Positions 22,354 to 30,899 of a stretch of 33,181 nucleotides of DNA are shown here, one piece after another; position 1 is the stretch's first letter; each line of letters starts with the position of its first letter. The DNA is taken from contig WLLG01000002.1 of the NCBI GenBank assembly GCA_009700815.1, positions 1-33,181 on the forward strand, in the 5' to 3' direction. Source of the DNA: Actinomycetota bacterium. GTDB taxonomy: Bacteria; Actinomycetota; Acidimicrobiia; Acidimicrobiales; Microtrichaceae. The translations under genes were made by a program, and so were the position numbers. The notes below the pieces were generated by a model. It was not told the origin of the DNA, made no database searches, and worked only from the letters and a program-made list of their open reading frames with translations.

Positions 22354-24701
22354 CGGATCAGCTCTTCTACTGAGTCGGCTGCTTGTTGCGCCTTGATTCC
22401 CAGATGTGAAGACTCGCCAATCTGGCCGTACCGGCGAGCAGTCTCTGAGTTGGCCAGAGTGCGCAATGATGTTCTACCTAGCACCGTGGCCTGTGGGTTG
22501 CCCTCGGTGGTAGGAAGCAAGTTTGAGGCTCGGCTTGCAAACTCCGCTGGCGTTTCGAAGGTAGTAGGACGAATGTCTACGAGGGACAGCCACAGCAGAG
22601 CTCGCTTCCAAGCGTCCTCAACGAAGAGCGCATCGAGCAAGGACTGTTCTTCCTCTGATGCCTCTTGTAAGTCCTGCAACCCTTGACGGCGTTTTTGCTG
22701 TTTGAGTAGGCGTGCAGCCCAGATCATCAACCCAGACAAGATTCCTATGCCCAAGATGAGCAACAGCAGACTGAAGGCGAAACGTTTGAGAGCAGTGCCG
22801 CTGTTGTTCGGGGTTGAGGAGCTGGTATCTGCCTCTGGGCTTGGCTTCGGGGCAGGCAGAGCGGAACTGTCCTCAGTTGAGGTTGTCGGAACCGAAGTAA
22901 CGGCATCTCCATTGTTGGTGACTCCGTTGTTATCGGTCTCAGTGGAACCGCCAGCAGTTGTGGCGGGAGGGGTGGCTTGTGCAGCACCAACCCCTGTGTA
23001 GGGCGCAGTCTGAGGGTCACCTCGGCCCGGAGTTGGCTCAAAGGGAACCCATCCGAGATCGGCGAAATAAATCTCGGGCCATGCGTGGGCATGCCGGCCT
23101 CGTACCCGGTACTCACGGGTACCTGCACCTGACTGCTCTGGCTGGTTCGCAACCCCGACGGGGTCTCCTGGGGTGAACCCAACTGCGACGCGACTCCCAA
23201 GTCCTAGCGCTCGCGCAAAGAGCGCAAAGGCAGAGGAGAACTGCTGGCAAAAACCTGCAGCAGTCTGCAAGAACTCGGCCAGCGGGTCGGCGGATTGGCT
23301 GAAGTCGACAGTGTCGTCATAACGGAACTGGCTGCGGAACCAATTCTGAAGGGCAATGGCTTGTTCAAAGGGTGTTGTCGTGTTTGCCGTAATCTGCGCC
23401 AGCAACTCTGGAGTAATCGCAGGACTTTGGCTCTTCTCAAAGTAGATCGGGTCGAGCTCCTGCTTGGTGCCCGCTTGAGCTTGGGCTGCGGCAGCAAAGT
23501 CTGGGATGAGCGAGTCCAACTGATATTTCGGTGTGAGTTTGGAATCAGGTGAAACCAAGATGATCGAGGAGGATTCTCGGTCAAAGCTGACCTCAGTGTC
23601 TGTTGTGATCTGCGCTGGCTGGTAGGCACCCGGAAGCCATAGGCCCGTCAGTTCCGAAATCTGAATCTCTTGACGAAGGGTGGTTCCCGAAACCGTTGGG
23701 CCAAGGTTGGATGGAAGTTCACCATCGCTGCGTTGATAGGTGCCACGAGAGATCCAGATGTTGCGATCCGGATCAAATTCCTCTAGTGCGGTCAGTCTCC
23801 AATAAGCCGGAGCATCTGCTCGGACTGTGAATAATTCTGTATTGCTGCGCTCTCCGAGCAGCGACCCGATTCCAACAAACGGACTCACAACAGTTCGAGG
23901 TTCGGGACTGCGACCAAGCTGTCGCAGGTTGACTACCGGGTCTGTGGCCCCTGCTACGGCAGGTCCAAGAAGTAGTCCCCCAATGACTGCGAGGCTGCCT
24001 ACAAGGACGGCCGAGCGCGCCACCCCAGCAGTTGCGCTTCTGTGCGGTAACCCATCCCAGCGAGTTCTAGCCGCTCTCAATGTGAGCTGCGTGACCGTAA
24101 AGACTAAAAGACCCGCCAAGAAACACGCTGTTGAACTGATGCGCGCAGAGTCTCTCGAGAGGAGGCCAACGGCCAGAAAGGTCGTTAGGAATGGGGTAGC
24201 TGCCTGAGCGGGACCTGCGAATCGAAATGCAGCAGCATCGGCAAAACTAATGAACAGCCAGAACCCGACAGCAATGACGATCATGAAGCCTTTGGTTGCA
24301 GGCACGGGAGCCACGAGCTGGGAGAATTCGGTGAACGAGGTCGAGATACTGCTGCTCAATAGGCGCGCCGTTGCGGGAGTGGGAAGCAAAAATCTGCTGC
24401 TTCCGGGAGCGAAAAGCGCCGTGAGAAGTACCACCGCCGCAAGCAGTTGTGCAGCCAAAGCGGCAGCTAAGCCCACCCGTAATCTGCGTAGGGTCAGAGC
24501 AAGCAGCCATGGAGCAACAAGCGCAATGGCAAGCTCCGATACAAAGCTCCAAGTGTCAAACAGACGTAGAAAGCTGGCTGCTGTGCCCACAGCCAAGGCC
24601 AAGAGTCCGAGTTCAGCGGCAAAGGCTGGAACGGAATCGGGCCTGCGACTAGAACCGTCCTCTTGTGCTGCGGGCGCACCCGGTGAGGACTGCGGACTCA
24701 C
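22293..24701 (-). CDS. Transglutaminase-like membrane protein (TgpA type)
   Basis: The 802-residue protein has an N-terminal membrane domain of about six helices (residues 25–250), an extracytoplasmic region with a transglutaminase core, and a single helix near the C-terminus (FSLLLLILGIGILSGLMIWA) with a cytoplasmic DUF4129-like tail. The catalytic triad is visible: Cys in GFCQQFSSAFALFARALGLG, His in GRHAHAWPEIYF and Asp in FADLGWVPFEPTPG. A Thr/Ser-rich linker joins core and last helix. Such proteins, with MoxR and DUF58 partners, are thought to act in cell-envelope processes; the substrate is unknown. The GTG start overlaps the DUF58 stop by 4 bp. The 3' end overlaps the convergent DUF3040 gene by 61 bp. 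Confidence 0.92.
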   Translation of the reverse strand: MSPQSSPGAPAAQEDGSSRRPDSVPAFAAELGLLALAVGTAASFLRLFDTWSFVSELAIALVAPWLLALTLRRLRVGLAAALAAQLLAAVVLLTALFAPGSSRFLLPTPATARLLSSSISTSFTEFSQLVAPVPATKGFMIVIAVGFWLFISFADAAAFRFAGPAQAATPFLTTFLAVGLLSRDSARISSTACFLAGLLVFTVTQLTLRAARTRWDGLPHRSATAGVARSAVLVGSLAVIGGLLLGPAVAGATDPVVNLRQLGRSPEPRTVVSPFVGIGSLLGERSNTELFTVRADAPAYWRLTALEEFDPDRNIWISRGTYQRSDGELPSNLGPTVSGTTLRQEIQISELTGLWLPGAYQPAQITTDTEVSFDRESSSIILVSPDSKLTPKYQLDSLIPDFAAAAQAQAGTKQELDPIYFEKSQSPAITPELLAQITANTTTPFEQAIALQNWFRSQFRYDDTVDFSQSADPLAEFLQTAAGFCQQFSSAFALFARALGLGSRVAVGFTPGDPVGVANQPEQSGAGTREYRVRGRHAHAWPEIYFADLGWVPFEPTPGRGDPQTAPYTGVGAAQATPPATTAGGSTETDNNGVTNNGDAVTSVPTTSTEDSSALPAPKPSPEADTSSSTPNNSGTALKRFAFSLLLLILGIGILSGLMIWAARLLKQQKRRQGLQDLQEASEEEQSLLDALFVEDAWKRALLWLSLVDIRPTTFETPAEFASRASNLLPTTEGNPQATVLGRTSLRTLANSETARRYGQIGESSHLGIKAQQAADSVEELIRYSSSGRRSRSFAFVLASLK

Positions 24702-25894
24702 TGTTTCGCTCCGGCGGCAGAGCGAGTCGCTTGATCCCAGACTCGATTCAGCGCCGAGCCATCAGGCCAATCGATATGCAACCAACCCTGCTGCTGAGGG
24801 GACTGATCACTTGTGCTTTGTTTCTGCTCCGATCCGCTCGAGGTGAGCAGTACTCGCGAAGAAAACTGACGGCTACCTCTCTGGATCACGTCTAGGTCGG
24901 TCGAAGTCATGGAGCCCGCACAGATGACTAGGCGGCCACCATCTTGAGCGTCAAGAAGTTGCAGCAGACTCTGGATAGAAACAGCTTTGGGGGACTGCGC
25001 CACCTGAGCTAGGCGGTCCTGAAGTTGATCGAACTGATCCGCAGCATTGACGAACTCGATTCCGCTAAGTGCAACCGATTGAGCTGCCGTGGTCACCAAG
25101 CGAATGAGACCACCTTGTTCTGCCTCAAGGGCAACCACACTCGCTGCCGCCGACACGCTGCGCTCGAAGGACGCCGAACTCATCAGGTCAAGCAGCACTG
25201 TGGTTCGGTGTTGTAGCGGCAGTTCAAACTGTCGCATCACTGGCCGGCCAGTCCGTGCCGTGGTTGGCCAATGGATTCGCCTCAAGTCATCACCGGGTAA
25301 GTACTCGCGTAGGCCAGCGAACTCCTCTGCAGGCCTCGAGATGAAAGCTGCTGCGTGCGATGGTGTCATGTTCTCTTGACCGAGGACTGCCAGAAGCGGT
25401 GAGAGTGGCCAGAGTTTGGGCAGGACCAGAACCCGGGTCTCAGTCCCTGCGGGGCGGGTCGAGCGCAGCAGGCCGAATGGGTCTTCAACCTGAACCGTCG
25501 TTGGGAGAACGACTTGGCGTCCTCGAACATGAGTGGGGAAGATGTAGCTGGTCATGCTCTGCTCGCCAGATGGAACGGGAGCGATTTGTATGCGAAGCGA
25601 GTCAACAGCTTCTATGCGCTCGGTCAGAAGGAGCGGAGCGGTGGATCGGCTACCGGTATTGAGGATCTGGAGTTGAACTCGGCAAGGTTCTCCTACCCGT
25701 GGTCGAGTTGGCAGGATCGAACGCTGAACGTCTACAACTGCTGCACGGGCTTTGGTCCAGACTGCAGCGACGAGTACGAGGAGCGCAGCGCAAGCCGAGA
25801 GCACCGCAGCCTCTGGCAATCCGAGCAGCCATGCTGCAAGCCCTAGGACCGGTGATGTTGCGAGCACAGCCGCACCGCGCTGCGTGAGGCGCAT
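24698..25894 (-). CDS. DUF58-domain protein
   Basis: The 398 residues begin with two hydrophobic segments (about 8–28 and 30–48), so the protein is membrane-anchored. A beta-rich region follows (about 50–160), then the DUF58 signature: EFAGLREYLPGDDLRRIHW, ARTGRPVMRQFE and VLLDL, the last being the start of a VWA-like fold. DUF58 proteins accompany MoxR ATPases and transglutaminase-like proteins in three-gene operons, as here; MoxR and the VWA-type protein are thought to work as a chaperone pair. It begins 1 bp after the MoxR stop codon and overlaps the transglutaminase gene, so all three are transcribed and translated together. Confidence 0.92.
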   Translation of the reverse strand: MRLTQRGAAVLATSPVLGLAAWLLGLPEAAVLSACAALLVLVAAVWTKARAAVVDVQRSILPTRPRVGEPCRVQLQILNTGSRSTAPLLLTERIEAVDSLRIQIAPVPSGEQSMTSYIFPTHVRGRQVVLPTTVQVEDPFGLLRSTRPAGTETRVLVLPKLWPLSPLLAVLGQENMTPSHAAAFISRPAEEFAGLREYLPGDDLRRIHWPTTARTGRPVMRQFELPLQHRTTVLLDLMSSASFERSVSAAASVVALEAEQGGLIRLVTTAAQSVALSGIEFVNAADQFDQLQDRLAQVAQSPKAVSIQSLLQLLDAQDGGRLVICAGSMTSTDLDVIQRGSRQFSSRVLLTSSGSEQKQSTSDQSPQQQGWLHIDWPDGSALNRVWDQATRSAAGAKQ

Positions 25895-25895
25895 C

Positions 25896-26861
25896 TCAGT
25901 GCGTGATCGGGGTTGAACGGATCAATTCCTCAATGGCACTGGCCGGACTGAGTCCTTTGTGGCGGGCTTCGGAACTCAGGATGACTCGGTGCGCTAGCAC
26001 GGGCACAGCAAGATTTTTGAAATCGTCTGGTGTCACAAAGTTGCGGCCCTCGGCAGCCGCCCAGACTCGCGCCGCGCGCAGCAGACCAAGTGTTGCTCGT
26101 GGCGAAATTCCAAGTTCAAACAGCGCGCTGTTACGAGACTGATCGGCTAGCTCAACTAGGTACTGCGTCAGCGAGTCGGCAACGTACAACTGTTGGGCGG
26201 CAGCACCCATAGCGAGGATCTCCGCAGAGGTTGCAACTGCAGCTAAGGAACTTAGGACTGCGTCGTGGTCCGGCTCGCGAAGCAAAGCCCGCTCTGCCTC
26301 TTTGCCTGGATACCCAATGGACAGCTTCATCATGAATCTGTCGAGCTGACTTTCGGGTAGCGGAAAAGTCCCGTGATGCTCGAGCGGGTTCTCGGTGGCG
26401 ATCACCATGAATGGTTTCGGGAGGTGATACGTCGTCCCATCTGCGGTGACTTGTTCTTCCGCCATGGATTCGAGCAATGCGGACTGAGTCTTTGGCGATG
26501 CCCGATTGATCTCATCGGCTAGTAGCAGGTTGGCAAAAACAGGTCCTCTGCGAAATGCAAAGCTGCCGTCCTGTTGATTCCAGACCGAGGTTCCGACGAG
26601 ATCTGAGGGGAGCAGATCGGGGGTGCACTGCACCCGGGCAAACTCGCCATCCACGGATCGAGCAACTGCTTTTGCAAGCGAGGTCTTTCCGACACCTGGT
26701 ACGTCCTCCAACAGGAGGTGGCCGTGAGCAACCAGGCTGGTAACGGTCAGGCGGACAACCTGCTCCTTTCCCCGAACCGCGAGTCCGATATTGGCGCAGA
26801 TTGAGTCAAAGTGTTCCGCAAAAGTTGTTGAGCCTTGTGCACTGCTCGGGGTACTGCTCAC
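25896..26861 (-). CDS. MoxR-family AAA+ ATPase
   Basis: MoxR ATPases act as cytoplasmic chaperones for metal-dependent or VWA-domain partners. The 321-residue protein has Walker A DVPGVGKTSLAKA (Lys59), Walker B LLLADEINRASPKTQ, sensor 1 VIATENPLEHHGTFPLPESQ and the arginine region ISPRATLGLLRAARVWA. The GTG at 26861 has AAGGG 6 nt upstream. It leads the operon moxR–DUF58–transglutaminase. The second ROK kinase gene starts 83 bp away on the opposite strand, so the intergenic region holds both promoters. Confidence 0.94.
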   Translation of the reverse strand: MSSTPSSAQGSTTFAEHFDSICANIGLAVRGKEQVVRLTVTSLVAHGHLLLEDVPGVGKTSLAKAVARSVDGEFARVQCTPDLLPSDLVGTSVWNQQDGSFAFRRGPVFANLLLADEINRASPKTQSALLESMAEEQVTADGTTYHLPKPFMVIATENPLEHHGTFPLPESQLDRFMMKLSIGYPGKEAERALLREPDHDAVLSSLAAVATSAEILAMGAAAQQLYVADSLTQYLVELADQSRNSALFELGISPRATLGLLRAARVWAAAEGRNFVTPDDFKNLAVPVLAHRVILSSEARHKGLSPASAIEELIRSTPITH

Positions 26862-26931
26862 CGTGGTCCCTTCAAGGTTCGAATGAGTTCAGTCTGTCAG
26901 AGCTTCCTCGGCTGAGAGGTGCTGTAACTGG

Positions 26932-26937
26932 TAGTTT
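26932..26937 (+). promoter_or_regulatory. Candidate leaderless -10 element for the second ROK kinase
   Basis: TAGTTT lies 7 nt before the ATG at 26945. The spacer is pyrimidine-rich (TCTTCTT) with no Shine–Dalgarno sequence. No clear -35 is visible. Confidence 0.45.
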
Positions 26938-26944
26938 TCTTCTT

Positions 26945-27847
26945 ATGGGTCAGCAGAAAACTCCGGAGTCACCTGCCCAAGACTCGGTAGTACTGGCCGT
27001 AGACATTGGTGGAACCAAGATTGCTGCTGCAATCCTCGATACTCAGGGACAGCTGCTAGCCCGTTCGCAGATAGCGACTCAGGACGGTACTGGTGTTGAC
27101 CTCTTCGACCGGCTGACGGCGTTGATGGATTCTGTCGTAGCCGAAGCTTGTCTGGCGCCCGATGTGATTGGTGTTGGCTGCGGCGGACCAATGACGCTGC
27201 ACGGGCAGACCGTATCGCCGCTCAACATTCCACAATGGCGGGATTTTCCCCTGCTTGAGCGTCTGCAGCAGACCTATCCGATCCCCATCTATATCGACAA
27301 TGATGCCAAGGCGTTCGCACTAGCAGAGGGTTGGCTAGGAGCTGCCCGCGGAGAGTCCGACTACATGGCGATGGTGGTTTCCACCGGGGTTGGTGGTGGC
27401 ATCGTTCTGAACGGAACGCTTCTCGATGGGGGCTGTGGTAACGCTGGTCACATCGGTCACGTCATTGTTGAACCTCTGGGCCGTGACTGTGTGTGCGGGG
27501 CGCAGGGGTGCCTAGAAGCCGAAGTCTCGGGAGCGGCCATCGCAGCATTCACTGGCGAGCCGGCCATGTATGCATCCACCGAAATCCGGCGCAGATCTGG
27601 ACTTCTCGTCGGCCGAGCAGTGTCCTCGGTAGCAAACCTGCTGGACTTGCGACTTGCAGTTGTTGCTGGCTCGGTTGCTCTGGGCTTTGGGCAAGATTTC
27701 TTTCAGGCTGCTCAACAAGAGGCTGATCGCAGCGCCCGTCTAGCTTTCTCTTCTGGGCTACGGATTGTTCCATCCGGTTGTGAAGATCGTGGACCATTGC
27801 TGGGGGCAGCGGCTGTGGGCCGAGCTGGATTGGCTGCGCAGAGTTGA
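26945..27847 (+). CDS. ROK-family sugar kinase, second copy (probable glucokinase)
   Basis: The ATG at 26945 gives 300 residues, the normal size, beginning shortly before the first strand (VVLAVDIGGTKIAAAIL). The open frame extends back to 26801 but that part overlaps the divergent moxR gene and resembles nothing. Motifs: DIGGTK (20–25), YIDNDAKAFALAE with the catalytic Asp, STGVGGGIV, and the zinc motif GHVIVEPLGRDCVCGAQGCLE. It is clearly a paralogue of the kinase at 5228 but lacks that protein's N-terminal insertion, so the two are not a recent duplication. The downstream genes, a small conserved protein and a MenC-like enzyme, give no hint of the sugar substrate. Confidence 0.88.
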   Translation: MGQQKTPESPAQDSVVLAVDIGGTKIAAAILDTQGQLLARSQIATQDGTGVDLFDRLTALMDSVVAEACLAPDVIGVGCGGPMTLHGQTVSPLNIPQWRDFPLLERLQQTYPIPIYIDNDAKAFALAEGWLGAARGESDYMAMVVSTGVGGGIVLNGTLLDGGCGNAGHIGHVIVEPLGRDCVCGAQGCLEAEVSGAAIAAFTGEPAMYASTEIRRRSGLLVGRAVSSVANLLDLRLAVVAGSVALGFGQDFFQAAQQEADRSARLAFSSGLRIVPSGCEDRGPLLGAAAVGRAGLAAQS

Positions 27848-27950
27848 AGAGCGTCCCTGCTAGCAGTGCGCTGACCTTACGGTCCGCCAAGATGCAGTCC
27901 CGCTACTCTTGGGGTAAGACCTTGAGAAACTTCAGAGAGCAGCTACGCCT

Positions 27951-28226
27951 GTGACCCGATCTTCAACCCAAATCACCTGGCCGATGATTCGGGTCGTGCT
28001 GGGCCATCCATCGCTGTGGCCCACAGCCATTCGGCAGATGTTTCTTCTTGCACCATCAGGTTGGTGGCGACGAGCCCCGTTCCTGCCGCTGCCCGATGCT
28101 GCGTACCTACGCTTTCGGATGGTAACTGCCTACGGTGGTGATGGAACTGCTGTGGCTCAACCGGATGACTTGCTGACGTATCTGCGCTGGTGTCGGGCTT
28201 GGCCGGCAGCGACATCCCGCTCGTGA
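27951..28226 (+). CDS. Small conserved hypothetical protein
   Basis: The 91-residue protein has an unusual composition with many Trp, Arg and Pro: VLGHPSLWPTAIRQM, APSGWWRRAPFLPLPDAAYL, RFRMVTAYGGDG and LLTYLRWCRAW. I associate this pattern with short uncharacterised actinobacterial proteins, but do not know a function. No signal or transmembrane helix is clear. The GTG start at 27951 follows AGAGAG at a distance of about 12 nt. Its TGA stop overlaps the GTG start of the MenC-like gene (28223–28226), so the two are translationally coupled. Confidence 0.7.
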   Translation: MTRSSTQITWPMIRVVLGHPSLWPTAIRQMFLLAPSGWWRRAPFLPLPDAAYLRFRMVTAYGGDGTAVAQPDDLLTYLRWCRAWPAATSRS

Positions 28227-29407
28227 GCGGGGGCGCCCCCGCAGAGATTCGATTTCTGCGAGTCAACCTTCCGCTGCTGCACCACCATTCTGCTGCTCAC
28301 GGAACGGAACAGATCCGCGATGTGATTCTAGTGAGTTGGCAACTTTCCGATGGCACCGTTGGGTGGGGCGAGTGCCCCACGCTGTCATCTGATGGGTATG
28401 TAACTGAGTCCACGGAAAGGGCATGGGTTGGCCTGACCACTCAGCTAGGACCCGCTGTCCTGCGCAGTGGCTTAGCTGCTGCTACGAGCTCTGCTCTGTC
28501 TATTGGGTCTGCTGGGTCTGCTGGGTCGGTTGGGTCTGCTGTGTCTGGGGGACTGATCGCTTCTGCTGCGGCGCTAGCGGATGCATCGCTCGATGCCCGG
28601 CTCCGCTCGGAAGGAAGATCCCTGCTCGAGGAGTTGCTCAGTCTGAGCGGCAGCCCACCAACAGGTGAGCGGCCGATTGCCAAGCAGGCACTTTCGCGCT
28701 GTGCGGTCATTGCTGACCTCGGCGCATCACCAACGAAACTCGCCGAGCTTGCGAGCGAAGCCGCTGAAGGCGGTGCTGCGATGGTGAAAATCAAGATTGC
28801 CCCCGGTCACGACGTCGAGGAGCTCCTAGCGGTTCGTGCGGCCATTGGCGACCTACCGCTAGCAGCCGATGCAAACGGGAGTTACGCCGGCCTGAGTGAG
28901 ATTCTGGCAGTAGATGCCTTGGGGTTGGTTTTTCTGGAACAGCCGTTCCCTGCAGGATTGCCTTGGGAGGAGCTTGCTGGGCTTCGCTCCTCGATGCTCA
29001 CACCGCTGGCCTTAGATGAATCACTGTCCTCGATCGATGCGGTGAAGTGTGCCGTGCTAGCGGGAGCTGTTGATGTGGTCTCGGTCAAGCCTGCTCGACT
29101 TGGCGGCATGAGAGCCGCTGCCTTGGCAGTGGAAACTGCATCTTCTGCAGGCCTCGGCGTTTTTGTTGGAGGCATGCTGGAACTTGGGATCGGGCGTGCG
29201 GGTGCAACAGCCGTGGCGGCTCTGCCTGGTTGCAATCTGCCTACGGATCTGGGGCCGAGTCAGCAGTACGTGGACAGCGATATCTGTGATCCGATCAACG
29301 TGAACCCTGCTGGCGAACTGATCTTGCCGACGGGGCCGGGGATCGGCCGAGTACCGCGGGAAGAGCAGTTGCAGCAGTTCTGCGTGGAAGAGTTCGTGCT
29401 CAACTAG
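28223..29407 (+). CDS. menC: o-Succinylbenzoate synthase-like enzyme (enolase superfamily, MenC)
   Basis: MenC dehydrates SHCHC to o-succinylbenzoate in menaquinone synthesis. The 394-residue protein has the muconate-lactonizing-type active site: KIKIAPG (paired lysines), metal ligands in DANGSY, LEQPF and ALDESL, the second lysine in VKPARLGG, and GGMLELGIGRA. The capping domain begins with EIRFLRVNLPL and GWGECPTLS. The start at GTG 28223 overlaps the upstream stop by 4 bp; an earlier GTG at 28190 would give 405 residues. A Gly-Ser-Ala insertion at about residues 95–110 is built from 9-bp repeats. No other men genes are near. Because this subgroup includes N-succinylamino acid racemases, the exact reaction is not certain. 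Confidence 0.82.
   Translation: MSGGAPAEIRFLRVNLPLLHHHSAAHGTEQIRDVILVSWQLSDGTVGWGECPTLSSDGYVTESTERAWVGLTTQLGPAVLRSGLAAATSSALSIGSAGSAGSVGSAVSGGLIASAAALADASLDARLRSEGRSLLEELLSLSGSPPTGERPIAKQALSRCAVIADLGASPTKLAELASEAAEGGAAMVKIKIAPGHDVEELLAVRAAIGDLPLAADANGSYAGLSEILAVDALGLVFLEQPFPAGLPWEELAGLRSSMLTPLALDESLSSIDAVKCAVLAGAVDVVSVKPARLGGMRAAALAVETASSAGLGVFVGGMLELGIGRAGATAVAALPGCNLPTDLGPSQQYVDSDICDPINVNPAGELILPTGPGIGRVPREEQLQQFCVEEFVLN
28505..28549 (+). repeat. 9-bp tandem repeat, about 5 copies, in frame in menC
   Basis: Units near GGGTCTGCT start every 9 bp from 28505; the first two are identical. They encode a Gly-Ser-Ala tripeptide repeat in the capping-domain region of the MenC-like protein. Confidence 0.85.
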
Positions 29408-29432
29408 TTCTGGCTCGAGTCGGTCTGGCTGC

Positions 29433-30002
29433 TTAGCCCTTAGGAGGGGAGGCCTGCTCATGCCACCTGGCAACATGGTGTTCATCCGGCGTGATATCGA
29501 TCGGATCGCCAGCGAATTGACCGCCGATGACATGGGGAAGAAACTCCGCCATCCGGTATGGAATAGTGCGGGGTTGGTGCTCAAGCAGGTCCTCGAGGGT
29601 CCACCATCGCTGCTCGCCGAAAGCAAGCACTTCGAGTGCCTCGAGGCCCTGGGGTCCCTCCGATACACCCTCGCAGCGGGCGATGTGTACCCACTCATCC
29701 TGATCAAAATGCCAGCCACCAAAAGAGAACTGCACACGTTGGAACCACACGCATGGTCCGATCTCTGCCTCGGCTATGCCCGCTTCCTCCCAGAGTTCGC
29801 GTCGAGCAGCCTCTTCGGTGCTTTCGCCGTGGTCGATACCACCACCTGGGATCTCCCACCAGCCGGGGCCATTGCGATGAAGCGGGTCGCTCGCATTGAT
29901 AAGAAGAATTCTGTCGAGTGGGTCAAGGACAACAACTCGCGCTGCGCGCCGCCGTGACCCGGGTGAAGCACCAAACCCATTTGGCAACTCGCCGTTCTCC
30001 AT
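29433..30002 (-). CDS. Nudix hydrolase
   Basis: A second, unrelated Nudix protein of 189 residues. The box is GGGIDHGE, seven residues, then RELWEEAGI, complete for metal binding, preceded by GWWEIP. N-terminal strand RRAARVVVLDPLDRILLINA is typical of NUDIX enzymes acting on nucleotides or dinucleotides. The C-terminus (PHVIGGQFAGDPIDITPDEHH) is unusual and may be a substrate-specific extension. The ATG at 30002 is preferred; an in-frame TTG at 30026 would add eight residues. It is divergent from the lipoate-ligase-like gene with 85 bp between starts, and its stop is 26 bp from the menC stop. Substrate unknown. Confidence 0.88.
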   Translation of the reverse strand: MENGELPNGFGASPGSRRRAARVVVLDPLDRILLINASDPLHRNGPGWWEIPGGGIDHGESTEEAARRELWEEAGIAEAEIGPCVWFQRVQFSFGGWHFDQDEWVHIARCEGVSEGPQGLEALEVLAFGEQRWWTLEDLLEHQPRTIPYRMAEFLPHVIGGQFAGDPIDITPDEHHVARWHEQASPPKG

Positions 30003-30087
30003 CCTGTGCAGGTTACTCCTGAGCAAGACTTAGTTTTTTGGCAGGACTGCGTTCGGAGTGCTCTGAGATGGGGGAGAATCCCATGCA

Positions 30088-30873
30088 ATGACTAGTGCCG
30101 CGCCAGGACAAAGTCCCTGGATCACTGAGTTCTTGAGCGGGAACGCTCATGAATTGCATCAATCCGAGATGCCACCTGCGCAGAGGTGTGTCCGACTGCA
30201 TTCCCTCACCCGACCTGCGGTGGTCTTGGGAAGCGCTCAAGTCGCAGGGTCAAGACTTGGATCCTCCGAGAAGTTGGCGGTTGTTGCTGCCGAAGTGCTG
30301 GAGCAATTCGGTTGTGACCTTGCCGTGAGACGTTCGGGGGGAGGCGCAGTGTGGCTCTCGCCCGGTGATCAATGCTGGGTTGATATCTGGTTGCCAGCGG
30401 GTGATCCGTTGTGGCGCTCCGACGTGGGTCAGTCCTCGTGGTGGCTGGGGGAGTGTTGGGCAGAGGCCTTGGCTGAAACGAGTCAGCTAGCCGCGCAGCC
30501 AGTGGTTCACCGGGGCCCCCTGCTGCATCGTGATCTTGCAGAGGTGGCTTGTTTTGCTGGACTGGGGCCAGGCGAGGTCACAGTTGATCAGAAGAAGATT
30601 GTGGGTATTTCTCAGCGCAGGTCTCGACTTGGGGCGCGATTTCAGTGCGTTGTCTACACGCACTGGGACCCCAAGCCCTTGTTGGAAGTTCTGCAGTCTT
30701 GTTACCCGCAGACTGCTGCGGGAACCGAGTTTGGTCATGCACTCGGCGATGCATTGAATAGTGGAGTACTAGCAGTGCAGGTAGCCCCAGCAGAACAGGT
30801 AGCCCCAGCGCCCTCGGGGGTTACTGCAGAGCGGCAGATCCTCAACGCACTGCTAGCAAGCCTTCCGCGCTAG
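30088..30873 (+). CDS. Lipoate-protein ligase A-like protein
   Basis: The 261-residue protein belongs to the biotin/lipoate ligase fold. Visible motifs are RPAVVLGSAQ, the lipoyl-AMP loop VRRSGGGAVWLSPGDQCWVD, and VDQKKIVGISQRRSRLGARF, which carries the conserved lysine. The C-terminal end is short and contains a Pro/Ala tract from an 18-bp duplication. LplA activates free lipoate and attaches it to lipoyl domains of dehydrogenase complexes; LipB-type octanoyl transfer is an alternative, but the SGGG motif and Lys position suit a ligase-like member. The ATG at 30088 follows GGGGGAG at 11 nt. It is a single gene before the division cluster. Confidence 0.82.
   Translation: MTSAAPGQSPWITEFLSGNAHELHQSEMPPAQRCVRLHSLTRPAVVLGSAQVAGSRLGSSEKLAVVAAEVLEQFGCDLAVRRSGGGAVWLSPGDQCWVDIWLPAGDPLWRSDVGQSSWWLGECWAEALAETSQLAAQPVVHRGPLLHRDLAEVACFAGLGPGEVTVDQKKIVGISQRRSRLGARFQCVVYTHWDPKPLLEVLQSCYPQTAAGTEFGHALGDALNSGVLAVQVAPAEQVAPAPSGVTAERQILNALLASLPR
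30778..30813 (+). repeat. 18-bp tandem duplication in the lipoate-ligase-like gene
   Basis: Two copies beginning CAGGTAGCCCCAGC at 30778 and 30796 encode a Gln-Val-Ala-Pro-Ala repeat in the C-terminal linker. Confidence 0.8.
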
Positions 30874-30888
30874 CCCTCCGCGCTAGCC
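30863..30888. repeat. 13-bp tandem duplication across a stop codon
   Basis: TTCCGCGCTAGCC (30863) is followed by CTCCGCGCTAGCC (30876). The lipoate-ligase-like stop TAG (30871–30873) lies in the first copy, so most of the second copy is outside the gene. Confidence 0.8.
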
Positions 30889-30899
30889 AACTCGAAACT

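Noticed and set aside
26801..26944. N-terminal extension of the second ROK kinase
   Set aside because: It overlaps the divergent moxR gene and does not resemble any ROK protein; the ATG at 26945 fits the family.
29460..29957. 165-codon plus-strand frame opposite the Nudix gene
   Set aside because: The minus-strand frame has a complete Nudix box; this one has no recognisable domain.
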